Assembly: GCA_016291135.1 (NCBI GenBank)
Contig: JAEFAE010000002.1
Location: 1 to 64,000 of the forward strand
DNA length: 64,000 bases
Reading direction: 5' to 3'
Source: Bacteroidales bacterium
Lineage (GTDB): Bacteria; Bacteroidota; Bacteroidia; Bacteroidales; F082
Positions within the stretch are counted from its first letter, which is position 1; every line of letters begins with the position of its first letter. The notes beneath the pieces are model-generated. The model was not told where the DNA came from and made no database searches. It was given only the letters and a program-made list of their open reading frames with translations. The position numbers were made by a program, and so were the translations under genes. Below are positions 58,027-64,000 of this stretch, piece after piece.

Positions 58027-59411
58027 GGCATTGGGTGTTGTGTGATCCTTGTGGATCGTTTAACAGGGATACTGTCTTTCAGGGTCTCGATGAAGAAATC
58101 TGGATGAGCGTTTACGACGTTACGAGCCTCGGTGTTGATGGCGGTGTCTAGGGGTATTTGATAGGTCTCCGCCCGTTGTTGGATGTCGGCCAGCCACTTG
58201 GGGGAGTTGTGGATATTTCGGATGCAGGCAGCTTCGGCTTGTCGGAGGTCTTCAGGATCGCAGCAGAGGGCCAACAGTGCCTGCTGGCTGAATTGGTCGC
58301 TCATCTTGTAGAGCTGGGTGGAGCTGTAGAGGAGCATCACCACGTCGGCGCTGAGCAGCTCGTCAACGAGATCCAGCTCTTGGGTGGAGTGGTGCAACGA
58401 GTCGAAATAGATGGTGCTGTTGTAATACCAATAGGCACTGGATGAGAACAGGGAATCCATCGGGATCTGATCACACAAGTTCCAGTAGAAGGAGTCTCCT
58501 ATGACGATCAGTTTTGGTTTGACCGCACCTGGGCGCAGCTCCACGTGCACATCGGCATACTGTTGGGGACGGCGTTGTAGCGGACGAACCAGATTCAGCA
58601 ACTCTTCCAGATCGTTGTCCGGTCTTCTGATCTTATCGATGTAGGGGGTCCCGATCACCAGGTGATTCAGGCGGACTTCCTTTTTTTCTTCTATATAGCG
58701 AAAGAGACTGTCGGCGGCATACAAGGCGGCGAGGTTGCTCCAATGGGTGCCTTTCTGTGGGAACAGGTCGAAAGTGGCGGTATCTTTCATCTGAAGGAAC
58801 CATTGCTCCATATTGATATGGTTCAGGCCCAGTGCGTTGAACTTGTCTTCGTAATAGTCTCTTGCGCTGAGTATCTTGGGTCGGGTGGTGACGGTATCGT
58901 CGGGGAGGTATTCGGGATAGATCAGGTCTTTTCCGGGGGCTTGGCAGACCAGAAGCGTGGTGCCATAGTCCTCCAAGATGTGTTGCAGCTGGTAAAGGCG
59001 CAAGGCTTCTTCGTCGAAACCCTTGGCTAAGGCCAGCGAGTCTTTCTTTTGGTTGTAGGTGCCGCCATGGTAGTAATCCTCCACAAACCAAGGCTCGTAT
59101 AGCCAGCCTTCTTTGCCGAAGGTCAAGACGCTTTGGGTGTAGGTCTTGTGGTAAAAGTCCCAGAGGTACTGGTTATACCACCGAATCGTAACAGGTCGAT
59201 AGCCGTAGTGCTGTCGCAGGTATCGCTCCAGGCTGCGCTGATAATGACCGCTGTGGAAGTTGTCCCAGGTGAGTTTTGGGATTTTGGCCTGTGGCGAGAC
59301 GCCCGCCAGGGGCTTGACTTTTAGGACATGAAGATGCTCCTGCACCATGGGCGCGAAAGCCAACACGGCGAGGAGGATGAACAAAATAAGGGTGGTCTGT
59401 TCTTTCTTCAT
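58023..59411 (-). CDS. AlgX/AlgJ-like SGNH protein (SGNH-6)
   Basis: Start re-assigned to MKKEQTTLILFILLAVL; LIVIGDSFYWN, PQKGTHWSNLAALY. Confidence 0.82.
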   Translation of the reverse strand: MKKEQTTLILFILLAVLAFAPMVQEHLHVLKVKPLAGVSPQAKIPKLTWDNFHSGHYQRSLERYLRQHYGYRPVTIRWYNQYLWDFYHKTYTQSVLTFGKEGWLYEPWFVEDYYHGGTYNQKKDSLALAKGFDEEALRLYQLQHILEDYGTTLLVCQAPGKDLIYPEYLPDDTVTTRPKILSARDYYEDKFNALGLNHINMEQWFLQMKDTATFDLFPQKGTHWSNLAALYAADSLFRYIEEKKEVRLNHLVIGTPYIDKIRRPDNDLEELLNLVRPLQRRPQQYADVHVELRPGAVKPKLIVIGDSFYWNLCDQIPMDSLFSSSAYWYYNSTIYFDSLHHSTQELDLVDELLSADVVMLLYSSTQLYKMSDQFSQQALLALCCDPEDLRQAEAACIRNIHNSPKWLADIQQRAETYQIPLDTAINTEARNVVNAHPDFFIETLKDSIPVKRSTRITQHPMP

Positions 59412-59427
59412 GACAACATTAATCTTG

Positions 59428-59435
59428 CAAAAGTA
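59428..59435 (-). promoter_or_regulatory. -7 box TACTTTTG for the minus-strand SGNH/MBOAT operon
   Basis: TATACTTTTGCAAG on minus strand 17 nt upstream of the SGNH-6 start. Confidence 0.45.
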
Positions 59436-59443
59436 TAAATTAT

Positions 59444-59451
59444 TATCTTTG
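59444..59451 (+). promoter_or_regulatory. -7 box TATCTTTG for the U32 gene
   Basis: ATTATCTTTGCATTCATGA 5 nt before ATG. Confidence 0.5.
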
Positions 59452-59456
59452 CATTC

Positions 59457-61505
59457 ATGAAAAATACCAGGATTGAGCTTCTTTCGCCCGCCAAAGACGT
59501 GGAAGTGGGTATCGCCGCCATCAACCACGGGGCGGATGCCGTCTATATCGGGGGTCCCGCCTTCGGGGCTCGGGAGAAGGCCGGCAACAGCATCGCCGAC
59601 ATCGAGCGGCTGTGCCGTCATGCGGCCTTGTTCGATGCCAAGGTGTATGTTACTTTGAACACCTTGCTCTACGATAGTGAGTTGGAACAAGCTCGTCGGA
59701 TCGCCCTTGACTGCTGGAATGCCGGGGTCGATGCTTTGATTGTGCAGGACATGGCCCTGTTGCAGATGGATTTGCCCATCCCTTTGCATGCCAGCACGCA
59801 ATGCGATAACATGACGGTGGAGAAGGTTCATTTTCTGGAGTCGGTGGGCTTTTCGCAAGTGGTGTTGGGTCGTGAGCTCACGATCGACCAGATCCGTGAG
59901 ATCCGGCAGCACACCACGGTGCCTTTGGAATTTTTCGTGCATGGGGCCTTGTGTGTGAGCCATAGTGGGCAGTGTTATCTGAGTCACTATATCGGCAACC
60001 GTTCGGCCAACCGAGGTGCTTGTGCCCAGCCTTGCCGACTTCCTTGGGATTTGGTGGCTTCTTCCTTGTCCTCTTCCCAAGGGAGGGAGGAGACCCTGAT
60101 TAAAGGAAAGCACCTTCTATGCTTAAAGGATTTGAACAACAGCACCCATCTCGAAGAATTGATGGATGCGGGCATCACGAGTTTCAAGATCGAAGGCCGT
60201 TTGAAAGACGCTGATTATGTAAAGAATGTGACTGCTTTTTACCGGCAGTTGCTGGATGCGATCTTCGAGCGTCGTCCTGAGTATGTCCAAGCCTCGCTCG
60301 GTCATGGTAGCTTTGATTTCGAGGTGAACCCTTCAAAGTCGTTCAACCGGGGCTTCACCGACTATTTCATTCACGGTCGCCAGCCAGGTATCGGTTCCCC
60401 CGATACGCCCAAGTCGATGGGCGAATACATCGGGGTGGTGAAATGGTGCAATTCCGTCCAGATGGAAATCCAATTGGATCCTATAGCGGCGCTTGGCCAG
60501 GTGTCGCTGCACAATGGGGATGGTTTGTGTTTCCTAAATGATGATGGGGAGCTGGTTGGTATCCGCGCCGATGTGGTACGGAATGGTACGGACCCGGTAC
60601 GGAAAGGTACGGATGCGGTACGGAAAGGTACGGACGCCGTTTGTAAGGTGGTCACCAATCGGCCTCACGGAGCCTCCCGCGGCACGCGCATCTATAGGAA
60701 TTATGACCTTGAATGGCAGAAACAAGTGGATGCTTCCAAAGGCAACCGCAAGATCGATATCGCCTTGGTGTTGTCGGAAACGGAAGAAGGCTATGAGTTA
60801 AGTGGAAAGTTGAACCCCGAAGGGCTCACCGACCGAATGGGAGGTAAAGTGGAAAGTGGAACCCCGGAGGGCTCACCGACCGAATGGGAGGTAAAGTTTT
60901 CCGTTTTCCGTTTTACACTTTCCACTCCCAAGATCGTCGCCACCAACCCGGAGAAGGCCTCGGAGAACATCCGCAAGAAGGCCCTGCAGTGGGGCGACAC
61001 GGTGTTCAATCCCGTAAACCTAGAGCTGCGTTTTTCTCAGCCTTATCTGATCCCTGCCTCTGTGCTTGGGGAGTTGAAACGGGGCTTGGTGGAACGGTTA
61101 ACCGAAGTGTTGATCGATCGGCATCATCGTTCTCGATTAGGGAAAGCGGTTCTTGCTAAGGAGGGCGCTTCTTCTGAGTCGCGGATATCTTCCGGAGGAG
61201 CATCTGCGCCCGCCCCGTATCCTACCTCCCAACTGTCCTATCAAGGCAATGTCACCAACCATTTGGCGGAGGCCTTCTATCGTTCGCATGGGGTAGCGGA
61301 AATCGAGGAAGCCTTGGAGAAGTCGTTCTCGAAGCAACCCGGTCTGACCTTGATGACCACCCACCATTGTATCCGTTTCGCCAACGGAATGTGTTTGAAA
61401 AACCACCCCGCTTACACGGGTCCATTAACGATCCGCAACGGATCCAACACCTTCCGGTTGGAATTTGATTGCAAGCATTGTCTTATGAAAGTTATCTCAA
61501 TTTAA
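59457..61505 (+). CDS. U32 family peptidase (TrhP/RlhA/YegQ-like)
   Basis: ELLSPAKDVEVGIAAINHGADAVYIGGPAFGAR, FVHGALCVSHSGQCYLSHYIGNRSANRGACAQPCRLPW, FKIEGRLK. Confidence 0.92.
   Translation: MKNTRIELLSPAKDVEVGIAAINHGADAVYIGGPAFGAREKAGNSIADIERLCRHAALFDAKVYVTLNTLLYDSELEQARRIALDCWNAGVDALIVQDMALLQMDLPIPLHASTQCDNMTVEKVHFLESVGFSQVVLGRELTIDQIREIRQHTTVPLEFFVHGALCVSHSGQCYLSHYIGNRSANRGACAQPCRLPWDLVASSLSSSQGREETLIKGKHLLCLKDLNNSTHLEELMDAGITSFKIEGRLKDADYVKNVTAFYRQLLDAIFERRPEYVQASLGHGSFDFEVNPSKSFNRGFTDYFIHGRQPGIGSPDTPKSMGEYIGVVKWCNSVQMEIQLDPIAALGQVSLHNGDGLCFLNDDGELVGIRADVVRNGTDPVRKGTDAVRKGTDAVCKVVTNRPHGASRGTRIYRNYDLEWQKQVDASKGNRKIDIALVLSETEEGYELSGKLNPEGLTDRMGGKVESGTPEGSPTEWEVKFSVFRFTLSTPKIVATNPEKASENIRKKALQWGDTVFNPVNLELRFSQPYLIPASVLGELKRGLVERLTEVLIDRHHRSRLGKAVLAKEGASSESRISSGGASAPAPYPTSQLSYQGNVTNHLAEAFYRSHGVAEIEEALEKSFSKQPGLTLMTTHHCIRFANGMCLKNHPAYTGPLTIRNGSNTFRLEFDCKHCLMKVISI
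60573..60656 (+). repeat. 21-bp coding minisatellite in U32 gene
   Basis: gtggtacggaatggtacggac / ccggtacggaaaggtacggat / gcggtacggaaaggtacggac plus a degenerate fourth unit. Confidence 0.92.
60801..60897 (+). repeat. 47-bp offset tandem duplication in U32 gene
   Basis: agtggaaagt(t/g)gaacccc(ga/gg)a/gggctcaccgaccgaatgggaggtaaagt at 60801 and 60848. Confidence 0.92.
60891..60933 (+). repeat. Heptamer repeat in U32 gene
   Basis: gtaaagt tttccgt tttccgt tttacac tttccac tcccaag. Confidence 0.85.
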
Positions 61506-61602
61506 ATACGTTATTCGTTCGGTGTTTTACCGAACGAGCAGCGAAGTAATTACGAATCAATGCGACTTTTTTCAACTTTTTTCAACTAAATTCAACCGAA
61601 AA

Positions 61603-63399
61603 ATGAACCTCTGGCAACTCTTTAGAAACGTCAAGCCTTTTGTGAAGCCCTACAAATGGTTGGTGCTGATCACCTTGATCCTTACCTTGGTGGGCTCCCT
61701 CATGGCACAGGTCAACGCCATTGTCCTCGACTGGACCGTGGACAAGGTCAATGGTCTGGTGACCTCAGGGGCAGAATGGGGTGCCCAAGCCATCCGTATC
61801 GTCACCATCATCTCGATCGTGTTGCTGGGCAAGGAAATCCTTTCCGCCTTGATCACCTTTGCCCAGAATTACTACGGCGAGCGGATGCGCATCTTCGTCA
61901 GCCGCGACTTGGCGCAAAGCGTCATCGAGAAGGTGCTGACCTTCAAGATGGCCTTCTTTAACTCAGGCGACAATGCCACGGGCAAGCTCCAAGCCCGTAT
62001 CGACCAAGGCGTGAGCAGCCTCTCGCGCACGGTGCAGAACTTCTTCATTGACCTCTTGCCACTGTTCACCAGCGCCTTGTTGGCTCTCATCCTCATGTTC
62101 ATCGCCAACGTGTATGTTGGTTTGGTGGCCTTGGGCATCGTGCCTATCTATTTCTGGATCACCTACCGCCAGGCACGCCGCCTCAAAGGCTGGCGCCGTG
62201 AGATGCGTTCCCATCTGGAGACCAAGAGCCAGGGCATCAAGAATATCATCGATTCCATCAACGTCATCAAGAGCTTCAACCGCGAGCAGATCGAGGGCCA
62301 GAAACAGCTGGATATCCAGAACCAAGTGACGGAAAACCAGATGAAGACCCGTCGGGTGGCCTTCTATTATAACGGCATCAAGAGCTTCGTCAGACAGGTG
62401 GGCACGGTGCTGGTCATCATCCTCACCGCTTACCTGGTCTTGAAGGGCTATCCCGGCATGACCATCGGTAAGATCATGTACCACGTGATGCTGTTCAGCA
62501 ACGTCATCGCGCCCATCACCCAGCTGCAGCGCATCTTCGACGATGTCAACGACGCTTTGATCTACGCTGAGGGCTTCTTCGGCATTCTCGACTCGGAGCA
62601 GGACATCGAGCCGTCGGGCAGTTACAAGCCCGAGCATATCCACGGCAACTTCGAGCTCAAGAACGTCGATTTCACCTATCCCAACGGCACCCAGGCCTTG
62701 TTCAACGTGAATATGAAGATCGAGCCGGGCAAGATCACCGCCTTGGTGGGACTCTCCGGCGCGGGTAAGAGCACCATCGTCAACCTGTTGGACAAGTTCT
62801 ACGAGCCCCAGGTCGGTGTGATCACCCTCGACGGCGTGGATCTTCGCGAATACGACACGCAATACCTTCGCGAGAACATCGGCTTGGTGTTGCAGAAGAA
62901 CCACATCTTCGACGGCACAATCGAGGAGAACATCCTCTATGGCAATCCCAACGCCACCCATGAGGAGGTGATCGAGGCGGCCAAGAAGTCGCATCTATAC
63001 GACCAGATCATGGCCCTGCCGAAGCAGTTCCAGCACAACGCCGCCGACCTCTCGGGAGGACAGCAGCAGCGTGTGGCCATCGCCCGTATGTTCCTCAAGA
63101 ACCCGGCCATCATCTTCTTGGACGAGCCCACGGCCAGCCTCGACGCCATCGCCACCGAGCAGATCAAGAACAGCATCGACGCCATCAAGAAGGACCGCAC
63201 CGTCATCATCATCTCGCATAGCATCTCACAGATCATCGATGCCGACTACATCTACGCTTTGCAGAACGGTCGCGTGGAGGAATCCGGCGATCCCGACGAG
63301 ATCTACAAGAAAGGCGGTATCTACAAGGACATCATCGATGCCTCGGCTAGAAGCTTGAATATCGAGAAGATCGCCCGTACGATTGGCGATGAGGATTAA
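61603..63399 (+). CDS. ABC transporter, fused permease/ATP-binding protein
   Basis: Start re-assigned to MNLWQLFRNVKPFVKP; GLSGAGKST Walker A, LSGGQQQRVAIAR, IIFLDEPTASLD. Confidence 0.93.
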   Translation: MNLWQLFRNVKPFVKPYKWLVLITLILTLVGSLMAQVNAIVLDWTVDKVNGLVTSGAEWGAQAIRIVTIISIVLLGKEILSALITFAQNYYGERMRIFVSRDLAQSVIEKVLTFKMAFFNSGDNATGKLQARIDQGVSSLSRTVQNFFIDLLPLFTSALLALILMFIANVYVGLVALGIVPIYFWITYRQARRLKGWRREMRSHLETKSQGIKNIIDSINVIKSFNREQIEGQKQLDIQNQVTENQMKTRRVAFYYNGIKSFVRQVGTVLVIILTAYLVLKGYPGMTIGKIMYHVMLFSNVIAPITQLQRIFDDVNDALIYAEGFFGILDSEQDIEPSGSYKPEHIHGNFELKNVDFTYPNGTQALFNVNMKIEPGKITALVGLSGAGKSTIVNLLDKFYEPQVGVITLDGVDLREYDTQYLRENIGLVLQKNHIFDGTIEENILYGNPNATHEEVIEAAKKSHLYDQIMALPKQFQHNAADLSGGQQQRVAIARMFLKNPAIIFLDEPTASLDAIATEQIKNSIDAIKKDRTVIIISHSISQIIDADYIYALQNGRVEESGDPDEIYKKGGIYKDIIDASARSLNIEKIARTIGDED

Positions 63400-63412
63400 G
63401 GATGGTTGTTAG

Positions 63413-63485
63413 CAGGAGCAGGAGGGTTCGAACCTCCGACCTTCGGTTTTGGAGACCGACATTCTACCAACTGAACTATGCTCCA
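63413..63485 (-). tRNA. tRNA-Trp (CCA)
   Basis: GGAGCATAGTTCAGTTGGTAGAATGTCGGTCTCCAAAACCGAAGGTCGGAGGTTCGAACCCTCCTGCTCC. Confidence 0.88.
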
Positions 63486-63491
63486 TTATTG

Positions 63492-63564
63492 TGGAACCTC
63501 GTGGATTCGAACCACGTTCTCAGGATTTTCAGTCCTGCGCATACACCAAGTCTGCCAAGGTTCC
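63492..63564 (-). tRNA. tRNA-Phe (GAA)
   Basis: GGAACCT/AGGTTCC acceptor, AGGACTGAAAATCCT anticodon arm, CGTGGTTCGAATCCACG T arm. Confidence 0.85.
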
Positions 63565-63569
63565 AGGTT

Positions 63570-63980
63570 TTATTTCAACATTCTTGAGCACCGATCGATG
63601 ATGTCGTTGGCGAGGCGCGTGCCACCCATGCAGGTGGTTTTGCTCTGATTTCCATCATAGCCCATGTAAACATGGATCGTTTCGTAGGCCGTATTGAACA
63701 AGGCGAGTAGTTTTTTGTCGCGTTTAGCCACTTCATCGCGGTAGTCGATGACATCGGGATGCATCCGCCCGATGCGCTTCACGTGAAATACCGCGTCGAT
63801 GATGAGCAGCACACCATTCCATAGGGTGTTGCCTGCCATACGGACGTATTTTCGGTCCTGATAGAGTTGTGTCTCGTAGTCAAGGTTTCCGTGTTCTTTC
63901 AAGATGGTTTGGGCGTTCTCCACATAGCGGCGGGCTTCAGCGACGGGATCCGCTACGGTCTCAAGAATAGGGTCTTTCAT
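63570..63980 (-). CDS. DUF5618-like protein
   Basis: Helical protein; QDRKYVRMAGNTLWNGVLLIIDAVF...YETIHVYMGYDGNQSK resembles the family as I know it. Confidence 0.65.
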   Translation of the reverse strand: MKDPILETVADPVAEARRYVENAQTILKEHGNLDYETQLYQDRKYVRMAGNTLWNGVLLIIDAVFHVKRIGRMHPDVIDYRDEVAKRDKKLLALFNTAYETIHVYMGYDGNQSKTTCMGGTRLANDIIDRCSRMLK

Positions 63981-64000
63981 GACGGGTTTGTATTAATCTA

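Noticed and set aside
59412-60113. N-terminal extension of SGNH-6 ORF to 60113
   Set aside because: The extension is antisense to the U32 gene; MKKEQTTL at 59411 provides a normal TM-anchored start.
60573-60656. CRISPR-like repeat in the U32 gene
   Set aside because: 21-bp contiguous tandem repeat in frame, no spacers.

Overview
Bacteroidales-type chromosomal window: TAnnTTTG -7 promoter boxes, T9SS C-terminal sorting domains, and BACON, DUF3244, DUF4175, DUF6266 and DUF5618-like proteins. Housekeeping genes: ybeY, mnmG, dut, an EnvC-like M23 protein, an NtrY-like histidine kinase, a flippase, a U32 peptidase, an ABC exporter, and tRNA-Cys/Trp/Phe. Three regions stand out. (1) About 35.7-59.4 kb is a large envelope-polymer locus. 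It holds a CotH-family protein, a GH16-like protein, an acyltransferase-3, 3 MBOAT O-acyltransferases, 6 AlgX/AlgJ-like SGNH proteins, 2 LtaS/OpgB-like sulfatase-fold transferases and a GDPD-like protein. Two short modules recur across these otherwise unrelated enzymes: a C-terminal W-x-H-Y beta-rich domain in AT3 and both LtaS-like proteins, and a 'NPEWY..VV.QA.ER..SVE..L..NA.YV' helical module in all six SGNH proteins and the GH16-like protein. This is my best candidate for an undescribed system. (2) A two-gene module, a periplasmic-TPR/TM/HTH regulator plus a small secreted DUF3244 protein, is present twice intact and once as a mosaic remnant. (3) Degenerate 7-bp tandem repeats (GTGGAAA / CCTTTCA type) occur inside many ORFs without breaking them, and the U32 gene carries a 47-bp out-of-frame tandem duplication. 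All assignments are by eye from protein motifs; no database search was run.
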